Assembly: GCA_026874595.1 (NCBI GenBank)
Contig: CM049318.1
Location: 59,804,250-59,868,249 of the forward strand
Length of the DNA stretch: 64,000 nt
Direction of reading: 5' to 3'
Origin: Sipunculus nudus
Taxonomy: Eukaryota > Annelida > Sipuncula > Golfingiida > Sipunculidae
Numbering within the stretch: the first letter of the stretch is position 1; each line of letters opens with the position of its first letter. This document shows, in pieces, positions 1-11,053 of this stretch. The translations under genes and the position numbers were made by a program. The notes beneath the pieces were generated by a model, which made no database searches, was not told the origin of the DNA, and saw only the letters and a program-made list of their open reading frames with translations.

Positions 1-830
1 CACAAGACTCATTTATTTAAAAAGATTATGGCTGCATTTTAAGCCAAGCTTTTCATCCCAAACTTTCCATCTTGCACATTTAGCTGACTTGCTAGTATAG
101 GAAGAGCATAAATGAATTTGGGGTCACAAGGTCAAAGGTCAAGGTCACAGGGGCCATCTGTTTACAAATTAGTTTGCAGATGTAAACTCTAGTTTAGTCT
201 GACATATTGGTTTTAAACTTAACTCACCACTAAAGTAAAAACCCTGTCGATTTCAGGGTCCAAAGGTCAAAGGTCAAGGTCACAAGACCCATTTCTTTTA
301 AAGGAATGTGGATGCATTTCAAGACAAACTTTTCATTACAAACCTTCCATCTTCAAGATATTACTCACCTGCCAATAGGGGAAGATTCTTATCGATATGG
401 GGTAATAGGGTCAAAAGTCAAGGTCATTCGGCCAATCCATTCAGAAACTAGTTTATGGATGATAATTCTGCTTTGGCAGATTGGCTTCAAACTTGATTTA
501 TGAACGACCCACCACTTAGGTAAGAAACAGTTTGATTTTTCAGGGTCCAGAAGTCAAAGGTGAAGGTCACAGGAGCCATATCTTTAAAATGATTGTGGAT
601 GCAATGTAAATCAAACTTTTCATCCCAAACTTTCCATCTTTCACACATGGCTTACTTGCCAAAAGTGGAAGAAATCTGTAGTTCTTGAGGTTATCTGGTC
701 AGAGGTTAAGGTCACTTGACCCAAATTCTTTGAAGATTGTTACAATAATCTAAATGCTTCAAGTTCAAGGATAATAAGTCCTCAGATTTTTTGGTCAAAG
801 GGTCTTGGTTTAGGTCACAGGTCGTCATTC
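1..830. repeat. About three diverged ~280-bp tandem units
   Basis: Three units begin near 1, 283 and 558. Each has a segment like CAAACTTTCCATCTT, a 'tggaagaa/gggaagat' patch and a block of GGTCA motifs. They are diverged and carry no ORF of substance. The family is non-coding and lies upstream of, or in an intron of, the TGF-beta gene. Confidence 0.75.
129..282. promoter_or_regulatory. AGGTCA half-site clusters (DR1/DR0 arrangement)
   Basis: At 129-147 and again at 264-282 the sequence reads AGGTCAAAGGTCAAGGTCA: a direct repeat with 1-bp spacing followed by one with no spacing. AGGTCA is the known half-site of many nuclear receptors. Because the motif is part of the tandem repeat, binding in vivo is speculative. 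Confidence 0.3.
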
Positions 831-1150
831 TGAAAAAAAAAATGTTTTTTTTAAAATATCCTGATAGACAAATACAACTGAGCGTCGACACCCTTGGGTC
901 CCTAGTTTCTTCTCATTATTAATGTGGGCACCGCCATTTTCTGTAAAGTTGGCACATTTCCCGAGCCAATGTTGGCATTTCATCGAATTTCCCAGTTAAA
1001 GTCTCTTCCTATTAAAACATTAATCAGTTGCACATAATGATCAACACCAACCACTGGTCATTTGCATGCATTCTGTGTCATATTCACTTTTACTGTTCAC
1101 TTATAAAATGTTAACCCCAGACTGAATTATAACGGTGTACCTGTTCACAG

Positions 1151-1216
1151 ATTCTGAGAGTGGCTCGTCTTACAGAAACTTTGTAGAACCCTATGGTATA
1201 TCTAAAGATGCACCAG
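1151..1216 (+). CDS. TGF-beta ligand exon A (propeptide)
   Basis: A 66-bp exon between a ttcacag acceptor and a gtaact donor, entering and leaving in phase 1. It encodes SESGSSYRNFVEPYGISKDAP. Its last base joins the next exon to make a glycine codon, and this frame continuity is the main support. It has no recognisable domain. It is the earliest exon visible, and at least one exon with the initiator methionine and signal peptide is expected upstream. Confidence 0.6.
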
Positions 1217-4200
1217 GTAACTTATTGTTAGAAAATATTAGAAAGATTCAAATAACAGGGTCAATGCTTGTAGATTATGTCCATCGATATATGTTATAAC
1301 ACACACACATATATATTTATAATTATAATTTTTTACATATTAACCTTTATAAACAGGAGGAACGTACATGTATCAAGTAAATGAAGTACTCTTAAAACTG
1401 GATCAACTATAGTAATATTTCAAAGAAGGTGGCAGCACTGAATGTGGCAGTTATTGCCTGTATAATGTGGGCACCTCTATAAAGTGGGCATTTTGGCCAA
1501 GTTCACATGGAGCCCAAATTATAGAGGTTCGACTGTATATATCTACTGCAGAACCAAAAAGAGCGTCTAAACAGCCTTTTCATGTCAGAAATTTATGGTA
1601 CCATACTCTGTTCAACCAGCCTGTGCCCACCCGCTTTTCGGACATAATTTTCCTAAAAGTTAAAATTTGTAACATAAAATGACGCTACCTGCACAATAAA
1701 CCCTAGCGAACAAAAAAAAAAGAAAAAATTATGAGTAACACAAATTCAATATAAAATACTCTTGATTTTTTCAAACATTTGACACCCAGTTCAGCAATTT
1801 GTTGATGTTATTCCCATGTATTTGGCAAAAAAAGGTATGGTTGTCAGGCACTTTTTTCAGAATTCAGTGCGGGCGGTGATTTTTTTTTTAGCCTTTTTGG
1901 TATGTTTCAATAAAAATGTCAAATGATCACGGAAAAGCATGATCCTAACGGAATTGTTTTGCTAAATAGGTAAAAGCACTACATAAAAAGGGAAATCATA
2001 TCAAAATTGTATTATTTTATCTTCTTGAAAGAAGAAAATCAAAATCAAAATGTTTTATACGGGGGTTAAAATTGACGCGGGCGGTGCCTGAGAACCATAC
2101 TTTCTTTTGGCCTTATCTTAACTTTTGTTTATGCTGAATGGTTTTAGGCCCTGGCCTAGAACAGAGTACACAGGCCCCAAGTAATAAAAGAACCTCTTCA
2201 TCTCGATCTACAAGTGAAAGTACAGGAACACAAGGGCAGACCAGGACACTAACGACACCTGGCGGCTATAGCAGTACTACTCAACCGCCAGGGGATGACG
2301 AAACTATGGCGAATGATGAAGAAATCGACGCCTTTCAGACGCTACGGGTATCAGTGTTCCAGTACAAGTACAAAGCGAGGAGAAACAGACCATGTAAGAA
2401 CTATTTTTGATTTCATGTACAAGTTAACGATAAGGACGTTCTTATGAACAAATTGACACTATGATAACATTTTTGATGTTACGGATTGCACATGATATTG
2501 GGAGTGTACAGTTCTGAAATATAAATTCCCTTCGCAAACTGACACCCATCTTTTGAATAAATTCAGCCGATCACTAATGAATATCAAGGGTGCACATTGA
2601 TAATTCGCTTTTATATGAGTTCGTGGCCATAACATTACATTTCTGTAATAATTATATATATTTTGATATATTTTCATTCATCGTTAATCCGTAATATTCA
2701 TGATAAATAACAAGGCTATATATGGTATAATCTCAGGATCAATGTGTAATGGTTCGACCTTGAAATTTGTGAAGTTAATTTTAAAAATAATTGTATCCAA
2801 AACAGAGTTTTGCAGATACTATGTTTTCACGCGGGTTCCGTCGCCTCCGCCGTGTTCGTTTCCTGAGAACGCCTCTGAGACCCTTGGACAGATCTTACTA
2901 AAACCCAGCAATTACTGGGTTACTTTTGAACTGGTGCCTAACAAAGATTGGCCACCCGTAATCCTTTTCCTGCAATATTAATATGGGTGTTTTAGTGATA
3001 ACAGCCCATATCTCAGGAATGGTTCAAGGTATTGGTCTAAAATTGTGCATGTCCGTTTATCTTGGATACATCCCATCTCCTACTCAAGACTGTTGGCACC
3101 ACTTTAAATCATTTTCCATCTATGTGTATATCAGGCTGAAATTGGGCATGTCCATAGATCTTGAATACAGCCAACTGGTACTTAAGACTGATGGCGCTAT
3201 CTGTAATCATATTCGCGTTGCATCCATCCATGCGTTTTCTTTGGGATGATATCACTCACATCTCAGGAGTGGTTCAATGTATTAGTCTTAAATTTGGCAT
3301 GTCAATTCATCCTGGAGAGTTTTCTCGTAGACCAGACAGGTGGCGCCACCTACCTTCCCGTTTTCGTAGAATAGATGTCCTTTTCTCAAGAGTTGTTTGT
3401 CTGATTGGTCTGAAATTATGCATCTCCATAGATCTTGGATACCTCCATCTCGTACTTAAGGCTGGTGGCGCCATCTCCAGATGTGTTCGCGTGGCTTCCT
3501 TCCGTCCGTTTGCTTTGGGTGAGGAACATTCAGTGCCTCATTTTACTCATGCCTCTGTAATTTGGCGAATACTTGTTGTTGCGGGTCGACTGCCATTTTC
3601 TTATTAATTTTCTCTTCCAGGAACTCCTTAAGATCGAAGTGTATTGCCCATAATCATTGTCCCTTTATCCGCACACCCCTACCCCTTCAGGATGGAAGAG
3701 CCCGTTGCTGCTGCATGTGTTCTTGGATATCTATATATCCTTTGAATTACAACACCATATGACCAGATACAATGAAAAATTATGAATATATTACAAATAT
3801 TTTCTTTTTGTATGTGAACCTGAGTCCCCGTTACTGATTCGCCTTCTACAACAAGCACATTTTCCTCTCAGTCTCTGCCTCAAACTATAGAGGCTGTTTA
3901 AAGGGGCTTTATCACCTTTCTGACCTTTATAAACTAAATTTTATAAACTGATCACTTGTCATTTTCATGTCGGATCCATGAATATCAAGATTTTATATGA
4001 TGTGCTATTTTAACCTTTATTTGATTTTTAGCTCAGCTGACTGTAAGTCATCTGAGCTATAGCGATCACTCTTTGTCCGTCATCCGTCCGGCCGTCTGTC
4101 CGTTAACAAGGCACAAATCGTAACCTCTGGATCTGGAATCTTCTTACTTTACATCCAGAGAGGTCCATGAAAAATCTCCTTTGAAACCTGGAATTAGGTC

Positions 4201-7200
4201 TCTGTTACCCATATTCTTCAAGCTATGGGGCTCCGAACTACCCCCATGAATAACTAAACATTTGTTACAAAAGCTCAAGTATCTGAACAAGTAATGCATT
4301 GATCACTATAAATCTTTGCATGAATATTAATTATGGAGTGTTTCATCAGTTTCTGCAGACTGGTGACGCCACCTGTATTTTTTCTTTTTTTTACAATTTT
4401 TTTTCTCTCTATTTTGAGAACTTAAAAGATGCCGTCATCTGTTAACAGGATACAAATCGTAAACGCTGGACCTGGAATCTTCTAACTCTACATCCAGAGA
4501 GGTCCATGAAAGTTTCCTTGAAAACCTAGAATTAGGTCTCTGTTACCCATATTCTTCAAGCTATGGGGCTAAGAAGTACCCCCACCCCACCCCAAGGATA
4601 ACTAAAAATTTGTTACTAAAGCTCAAGTATCTGAACAAGTAATGCATTGATCACCATGATTCTTTGCATGGATATTGATCATGATGTGTTACATCAGTTT
4701 TTGCAGACTGGTGGCGACACCTGTATTTTTCGATCTTTTACAACTATTGCATTGATCACCCTGATTCTTTGTATGCATATTAATCATGGAGTTATTCATC
4801 AGTAATTGCGGACTGGTGGCACCACCTTAATTTTTTAAAATGTCAACACATTTTTTCCTCTATTTATGAGACCTTCAAAGAGGGCTCAAATTGTAACCAT
4901 TGGTCCTAGAATCTTCAAGCTTGATATCTAGGGAGGTCAGTGAAAAGTCTCCTTAGAAACGTGAATTAAGTTCTCTGTTACCCATATCTTCTGAACTGTG
5001 GGGCTTATAAGCACCCCTCAGAAAAACTGAAAATTTGATACCAAAGTAGGGCACAAATCATAAACTTTGGACCCAGAATCTTCTTACTTGACATCCTGAG
5101 AGTCCCTTAAAAATTCTCCCCAGAAACCTGAAATTGGGTCACAGTGACCTATATTTTCAGAGTTTTGGAGTATGTTTGAGCACCCCAGAAATAATGCAAA
5201 ATACACACAAATTGTCAGATTCTTCATGAAAGACTTGTTGGATTGTCATCAGATTTGTTGTGCTTTTGGGTCTTAATGAACTTAAGCTAATATGCATGAA
5301 CAATGATGCCACCTATCTTAATTAGTTGTCAGTGCAAGGACATATTATCAACATGTCAGTCGGCTGAGCGTCATGACCCATGGGTCACTTGTTTTACTAC
5401 ATATCTTCGATCATCTGCCACTCACATGTTGCCATTCACTCATGTGGTCCGGAGGTTAGGGAGAAAACGAGGGTATACGTTACATGCTGATTGTTATTTT
5501 AATAGAGAAACAGGTCGACGTCAGTTTAAGGCCGGCGTTTAATTTTCTAAGACATTGTTTTGGCCTGGCCCCGAAATAAAGCATGCGACTATTTAAGGCC
5601 CGGTATCTGATCTAAGAAATACGGTATCTGGATTACTTTCAGGGAGAAAGCAGCTGGTGGATTCCCAGATGATTAACCGGGACACCATCGGTTACGTCAC
5701 CTTAAACATCCGGGCCCCAGTGGAAGAGTGGCTGAGGAAACCATTCAAAAACTTCGGTCTGGAAATTGTAGTGGAAGAGGAAAATACAAAAAAAGTTATA
5801 GATCCACGCACCGTATTCCATGGTCCTAAATGCGACGGTATTCAAACATATTATGTTTATTATGATATCAAGTAAATATAAAGTAAAAAAAAGGTCCTTA
5901 AGACATTAGAAGTTCTTTCGATATACCGCCATCTTGCTTGGAGGCACCGCAGCGTCTTAAAAACTGCGTTTTGTCCTGCCTTTTGTTTTTCGTAGCTGCC
6001 GGGTTCGATCCTTTTGATCGTTTCAGCATAAATAATAATAACAATAATAATAAAGTTTTTAATAATTATTTTTTTTTTTTGCAGATTCTGATACTGTTGA
6101 TTTGAAAGTGTTGTCGTTCAACATGACAGAAGGGGGTGTGGTCCCTGCACTCGCTGACCCTAAACCATATCCAGCCCTTGAACTTCTTGTCTCGGAGACA
6201 CCAAAACCAGACAAGTTGTCCCGACCGAAACGTAACTCAGGGAAACGCAAAAAGCACACGTGTCGCCTGGAAAAGTTATACGTGGATTTCCATGGTAAAA
6301 CATGAAGTCTTAAATTTCTGTTACATTTCTGTGATATTGTTTTGGTCCAGAATTATCTCGCTATCCAAGTAATATTCGAGTCAAATAATCTATCCTCACC
6401 CTTCCGCCAGAGGTCCTTTTTACTCAAAACGAATCTCTTCCTGTTAGGCACCGCTGGATAGCCGGGACTACTTATCTCTACTGTCAAACTTCAAAACAAA
6501 TTTTGTTGAAATTTCAATGAACACATTCTGTTTACATTTCACATGCGCATGCTTACAAAATATTATTTATTCCTTGAAGTCCTTACAAAAAAACACCAAT
6601 GAAACAATTCTGATCCAACGTACTTTAACGGACTACATTACCCTCTTCATTCTCTTTATACTAAACGATGTTTCTGTATGTATCGGCCGCGGTGCATTGT
6701 GGTGGGTCAAATTCTGACGCCTTCAATCCCTTGTGAGTCCGATTCCACGCAGTGTGAGCTAAGGTTTCAATTGCAAGGCATTTGGAATCCCTGTTAGCTA
6801 AGATAAATGGTGGCATTTACTTTATTCTATCTGTCGCATCCGTTTTATAACATGTCAGCGGATCCATAAAAAAAATTGCTTTAAGAAGCGATTAGTTATT
6901 CCGGATACGCAATTCGCATGCCGGATGAGTATATATGGCATCTAAATTTATTTATGTATAGTCGATATTGATTTTCATCCGCATGCCATATTGTACCGTT
7001 CATACGCATGGTGTCTTAGCTGTTATTTGTCATTGTATATATGTATTACCTTTATAAAGCCAACAGAGTTAAAGCAAACTGAAACCTTGTCGGTAAAATG
7101 ATACCCACCTACATGGTGTTAGCGTTCTCGCATCTGTTATCAATACCGTGCATTACCAATTACATGTGCGTGCGTGGAAATGTTAACATTACTAATAATT

Positions 7201-8951
7201 ATCATTTTCTTTCATGTAATTGACAATTTCAGATGTATGCAAACGATCATTTCATTTTGAATTAAATATATTCCTGTAAATCAGCGCTCTGGATCTTAGG
7301 CACAGTTAGAACTTTTGTTTTTTTTTTATTTCAGACCTTGGTTGGGAGTTTGTGATTGCGCCAACGGGCTTCTGGGCCAACTACTGCACCGGTCAGTGCA
7401 TGGGCGTGGCAATGAATAAAAAGTTCTCTCTCCCTCCGGTGAGTCTAACGTATAGAATTAAAATGAAGTGGTTTTTTTAACAATCTGCATCATATGGCAC
7501 TTTGAAAATATGAATTTCCAGTGATTAATAAACGGCTTAACTGTGTGAAATGTCATAATTTCATATAGTATTTTCAAATTCGCAGCAGTGTTTTTTATAG
7601 GTGATCGGCATCAGAAAATATTTTTAATTCTGATATTTATAGCTAATGTCTGTGTGTATACATGCTTGTGTTTATTTTCTTCATGGTTGGACAGATTCCC
7701 CTTCGCGGTAGCAATAAGAAAAAATATTTATATCTGGTATTAAAATGGCTGATCGATCTGCTTAAACTCTAGTTTTTGACCCACTTAACCTAACTGGCCA
7801 TTGTGAAACTTGCACCGAAATGAACAGGTTCTCGCAGGCTGCCTTTTCATGAATGCGAGACAGACAACGCCATTGCACCGCAGAAAAATGGCTTCCATTA
7901 AAAGGCAGCCTAAAAATGCTTTTTATGATGGCGTTTAGAAGTATTACAATGATACAACAATATACATTGTATATTATAAATAATTGAATAATATCATGCC
8001 AGTGATAGAGAATAACAGTGAAGCAGAGTAGGTAAAGCCGAAGAGAATACAGCCGCCAGATGTCTCTGTCAGTGTTACAGGTCAACCACTCTCAAAGGAC
8101 TGAACACTGTTTTTAGATGGTACCACTGCCGTCAGGTGTCTCTATCTTCAAGTTTTCTTATTTTACTTATGCAACACACATTTGTTGTGTGTTATAGTAT
8201 CAAGGGCGCTTTGGAAACATTTGGAACATTCCATTTCAGTAAATTAAAACGACAGACTCAAGAGACGTAGAGATACATATAATTTGATAACGACGGTGTT
8301 GTTTCATTCTCATGAGGTTTTGATTATGAAATTGTCTCTTGTTCATCCGTTTGCAGATTATATTATAGTCCGTTCCACACCCCCTGTCCATCTGATTTTT
8401 TGCGATTATGTCTACATAAGACTGACTTTCCAAACAGGATTTACACCAATGGCATAAAGAGGCAAAAGCGTATTTTTTGGTACCTTACCTAGCTATTCAC
8501 GATATAAATATTATTTACTTTACGACCTATTATGACGTCATCACTATTCCCTGATAGGCCTATTTCATTGATAAGTGGCAAGATGTCGCTACAAAATAGA
8601 CTAGTTACTCATAAAATGGTTTTAAAATGTTTACAGGAAAATGACACAAGGTAGGCTGTTATTTCTAAAATAGTTAATAACCCTTTTCCTCTTTCTGCCC
8701 AAAGGTCAAAAAGTTTTGACGTTCTTTCATTCGCAAAAAAAAAAAAAAAAATAGTCGCGAAAAATCAGGTGGACGGGGGTGCTGGAACGGACAACACCTG
8801 ATTCAATCAAATGTTTCAATCCTTTCAGTCGGCCTGCTGTGGCGCCTCCAAGCGGCGCCCCCTGACGGTAATATACGCAAACGAAAAAGGGCTGGTTGCA
8901 CTGGCGTTGTTGAGGGACATGGTGGTGGAGGAATGCGAATGTAAGGACTGA
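1151..8951 (+). CDS. TGF-beta superfamily ligand gene (5' end missing)
   Basis: Six exons (1151-1216, 2148-2393, 5643-5837, 6085-6294, 7335-7438, 8829-8951) join in frame through four phase-1 introns and one phase-0 intron. The product is a secreted dimeric growth factor of the TGF-beta/BMP/activin superfamily, made as a proprotein. Visible parts are a Ser/Thr-rich linker, a propeptide segment with the family-like Trp-Leu...Phe-Gly-Leu pattern, an RPKR convertase site, and a mature domain of about 95 residues. That domain carries LYVDFHDLGW, ANYCTGQC, ACC and a terminal MVVEECECKD, giving the seven family cysteines. The mature domain is shorter than the usual 110 or so residues because the C3-C4 spacing is small. 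The DMVVEEC ending recalls nodal and BMP2/4 ligands, but the rest does not settle the subfamily. The signal-peptide exon must lie before position 1. Splice sites are inferred by eye. Confidence 0.85.
1835..2100. mobile_element. Small inverted-repeat element (MITE-like) in intron
   Basis: A 266-bp segment starts GTATGGTTGTCAGGCAC and ends GTGCCTGAGAACCATAC, which are inverted copies matching at 16 of 17 bases. It has no coding capacity. No certain target-site duplication is visible. Its right end lies 47 bp before the acceptor of the exon starting at 2148, so it may contain the branch-point region's neighbourhood. Confidence 0.65.
2148..2393 (+). CDS. TGF-beta ligand exon B (Ser/Thr-rich propeptide)
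   Basis: A 246-bp exon after a ttttag acceptor and before a consensus gtaagaa donor. The first two thirds encode a low-complexity Ser/Thr/Gly/Gln linker. The last third, with DEEIDAFQTLRVSVFQYK, looks like the start of a folded propeptide strand. The donor leaves one T that completes a tryptophan codon with the next exon. An alternative donor at the GTATCA near 2348 fits the consensus less well. Confidence 0.7.
3000..3510. repeat. Four diverged ~130-bp tandem units
   Basis: Related phrases recur near 3012, 3130, 3262 and 3396: a 'ggtctgaaattgggcatgtcc' type segment, an 'atagatcttggatac' segment, then 'ggtggcgcca'. ORFs read through some copies but have no recognisable domain and are probably chance products of the repeat. 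Confidence 0.65.
4028..5394. repeat. Dispersed composite repeat with ~300-bp internal units
   Basis: The block opens with an imperfect palindrome (agctcagctgactgtaag, then tcatctgagct) and a GTCCGT-rich run. It then repeats a unit containing 'ggaatcttcttactttacat', 'tctgttacccatattcttca' and 'gcagactggtg' near 4130, 4450 and, truncated or diverged, near 4740-5160. It ends with GACCCATGGGTCACTTGT near 5375, an end signature also seen near 50350. It lies in the intron between TGF-beta exons B and C. Confidence 0.65.
5643..5837 (+). CDS. TGF-beta ligand exon C (propeptide core)
   Basis: A 195-bp exon after a tttcag acceptor. It encodes the latency-associated-like core: residues VTLNIRAPVEEWLRKPFKN followed by FGLEIVVEEE match the family pattern of a Trp-Leu motif then an Asn/Phe-Gly-Leu strand. 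The frame stays open to a TAA at 5873, but only the donor gtattc at 5838 (phase 1) joins correctly to the next exon; the better-looking gtaaat at 5872 would bring a stop codon into frame. The chosen donor is therefore weak by consensus and fixed by frame. Confidence 0.75.
6085..6294 (+). CDS. TGF-beta ligand exon D (furin site, start of mature domain)
   Basis: A 210-bp exon after a long T tract ending gcag, with a gtaaaa donor. It encodes the end of the propeptide, then LSRPKR, an R-X-K-R convertase site. The mature peptide would start at the Asn codon at 6234. A short basic stretch (GKRKK) precedes HTC, the first mature cysteine, and then LEKLYVDFH. The phase-1 donor splits the Asp codon of the conserved DLGW motif. 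Confidence 0.85.
7335..7438 (+). CDS. TGF-beta ligand exon E (mature domain, C2-C3)
   Basis: A 104-bp exon between tttcag and gtgagt. It encodes DLGWEFVIAPTGFWANYCTG then QC, which is the first finger with cysteines 2 and 3, followed by MGVAMNKKFSLPP. It ends in phase 0. The stretch after the QC motif is short: the wrist helix usually found between cysteines 3 and 4 is largely missing from the joined sequence. Confidence 0.9.
8829..8951 (+). CDS. TGF-beta ligand last exon (C4-C7 and stop)
   Basis: The terminal exon after a tttcag acceptor, 40 codons plus TGA at 8949-8951. It encodes SACCGASKRRPLTVIYANEK and then LVALALLRDMVVEECECKD. The CC pair holds the cysteine normally used for the interchain disulfide, and CEC closes the cystine knot. 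The TLTVIY-type strand and the Met-Val-Val before the last cysteines are conserved in the superfamily. No clear AATAAA signal was seen in the next few hundred bases. Confidence 0.9.
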   Translation, partial: SACCGASKRRPLTVIYANEKGLVALALLRDMVVEECECKD

Positions 8952-8980
8952 CCGGAAGTGGTCAGACCGGAAGTGGTCAG
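8951..8980. promoter_or_regulatory. Tandem 15-bp repeat with ETS-like core over the stop codon
   Basis: Two exact head-to-tail copies of ACCGGAAGTGGTCAG; the first base is the A of the TGA stop. ACCGGAAGT matches the known ETS-family DNA-binding consensus. A regulatory role is inference only; the repeat itself is seen directly. Confidence 0.3.
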
Positions 8981-10847
8981 ATGTGAGTCGCGCGGAAGAC
9001 GGATTAAACATGGATCTGTCAGGGTAGATCAGGATGATCAGCGCTTTAACTGGATCTATGAATGTGTAGTCATGGTTACCACGTGACTGTCCCGACCATG
9101 ACGTCACCGAGGTTCTTGGTTTGAGGCTTATATATTTATATGAACTGAAAGAGAGCAGCTAGACAGGCAATTGTTACGGGTGATCAGACTTATTTAGACA
9201 CGTATCTAGAAGGACCTATATTGACATGCTGAACGATTAATTATCGTGAGGAAAAGGATGTCGTAATTTGCGGATGGCAATGGAATCCTGTGCATCAATT
9301 AAGCAATAGTTGATAACCCTTTATATAATTGTCACAGCAGGTATCGGAAAATGTGCAATGTCGTGATATATGTGTACATGCAAGAGGTGAAGAACTCCTT
9401 ATTACCTTGTTAATGGGCCTGCTAAATCACATTTTTTAAAGGTTTGCGGTAAATAATGCTTAAACTCTTTTTTACTCCTTGAAAGAAACGTTTGATTTAC
9501 TCTTATTTCACAAAAAAAATGGATAAGAGCTGTAATATCACTGTACTTTTAAGTCCAGTACAATCAACTGAGGATAAGAATGAGAAAGCGCACAGTTTTG
9601 CTTTGTGCAGAAATCCGTTATTTTTAACTTGATCAAAATGGGCAAAATGCTCTTATCTGCATATGAAACATTAGGACCATGCATGTATAGAACATTTACG
9701 ACTATGTTTATACATATGTCTTTTACCCAATCTGTGTAAAAAATGGGAAAACTTGCATTTTTTCTTTTATTTTATATATCAAAGCAAGCTTATCTTTTAT
9801 TTACTGCACCAATATTCTGTTTCTTTTCCGTAGTCCTTTACCTTTGACAGACCATGGTTTAAATCAAAGTTGGTTAAAATGCATTCATGTTGTCGTCGGC
9901 GTAAGTGAAGATATATCTGTTGACCTGTGAGCAATGATCTGTATTCTTCTTTCTACCTTGTCTAAAACTTGACAAACTTGGCGTCAGACATTCACACACA
10001 ATACAGATGGAATTTATAAACTGGACTAGGAAATTCTTAATTTTCAGTTTGAAGCAAACGAAGTTCCCTCAAACACGAAGTGAAACATAGCTTCTGACAC
10101 AAGTCAACTAAAGACAAAGCCGATATGTTTTGTCCTTAAAATTGAACTTTTCACCAACTTGCGCACTGCTTTAAGTGATCGTCTGATACTTGTGTCGATA
10201 TAAAAGACCCGAAAATTAAGTGTCAGACGTCGTCCACAGACGTCGCTGATGTGGCGGGAAAGGTCCATTGCATTCCCATTCAGAACAAGTACATTCAGAT
10301 TTCTTTCACTCTGATTTAATTGGTAGTTCTAGTGAAAGATATAAGAAGAAGCTCAGCAGATTTCTACATCCCCCAGATGGACATACAGAGTGTTTCCCAT
10401 AATATCAATAAAGATCCCTAAATGCTGGCGGAATGACCAAAGGGAAACACTTACCTACAGCTACTGCACACGTGTCCTGACTTTCAACAATCCCGGACGA
10501 GCTCCCAACATTACCGTGTCACTCTGGACGGGGTTTCAGCATGTCAAATTCAGTTATTTGATTTATATGTTAAAATAGTTTCATGCGTTCCACTACCTCG
10601 GATTCTATTTACTATTATTACCTCAAGAACTGTGCACCACGAACAATGGTTGTTATTTTAGCTTGTGGTTAACTGTACTATTTGCACCTATATCCTTTGT
10701 CCTGTATACTCCAACCGACTGCTATGCAGTGGATCTATTTTCTACATTAGTGTGACATTGTACATACTTGATGTAAACAGTGAGCCAATTTACTATGGTC
10801 CATTGAGTTTTTCGTCTCTTTAATGTGTTTGAAGCGAGAGTGTGTGC
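8952..10847. other. Intergenic sequence downstream of TGF-beta gene
   Basis: This stretch should include the 3' UTR of the ligand gene. ORFs are short and without recognisable domains. Nothing else could be supported. Confidence 0.5.
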
Positions 10848-11053
10848 AGGGGCGGATCCAGGATTTAGGAAAAGGAGGGGTCCAACCGAGGAGGACTATT
10901 ATCAAAGCCTTAAAAAAAGGTCACAAGGTCAAAGGGGGGGGGGGTCCAGGCCGAAAAATTGGTCTGAAACACTCAAAAAAGCTGACAGCTGCTGATAAAA
11001 AAAAAAGGGGGGGGGGTCCTGACCCCCTTGACGCTCCCCCTGGATCCGCTTCT
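10848..11053. mobile_element. Short element with GCGGATCCAGG terminal inverted repeats
   Basis: About 206 bp beginning AGGGGCGGATCCAGG and ending CCCCTGGATCCGCTTCT, which are inverted copies with two mismatches near the tip. TGTGTG-type sequence flanks both ends and could be a target-site duplication or chance dinucleotide repeat. The interior is G-rich and A-rich with no protein. A partial relative ends at 37474. Confidence 0.6.

Noticed and set aside
1-830. Regularly spaced repeats considered as a CRISPR-like array
   Set aside because: Units are about 280 bp, diverged throughout and in an animal genome; nothing fits short identical repeats with unique spacers.
5995-6060. GGGTTCGATCC, an exact tRNA B-box-like sequence, followed by an AAT-rich tail, suggesting a SINE or tRNA
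   Set aside because: The flanking bases do not form a T-stem and no A-box or cloverleaf was found upstream; one motif is not enough.
7695-7736. Possible 42-bp microexon in the TGF-beta gene (phase 0-0)
   Set aside because: The encoded IPLRGSNKKKYLYL does not resemble the expected helix and the donor gtatta is weak. Kept only as a test for the short-wrist finding.
8727-9107. 126-codon minus-strand ORF over the last TGF-beta exon
   Set aside because: Antisense shadow of the conserved exon; no domain and low-complexity Phe run from a poly-A tract.
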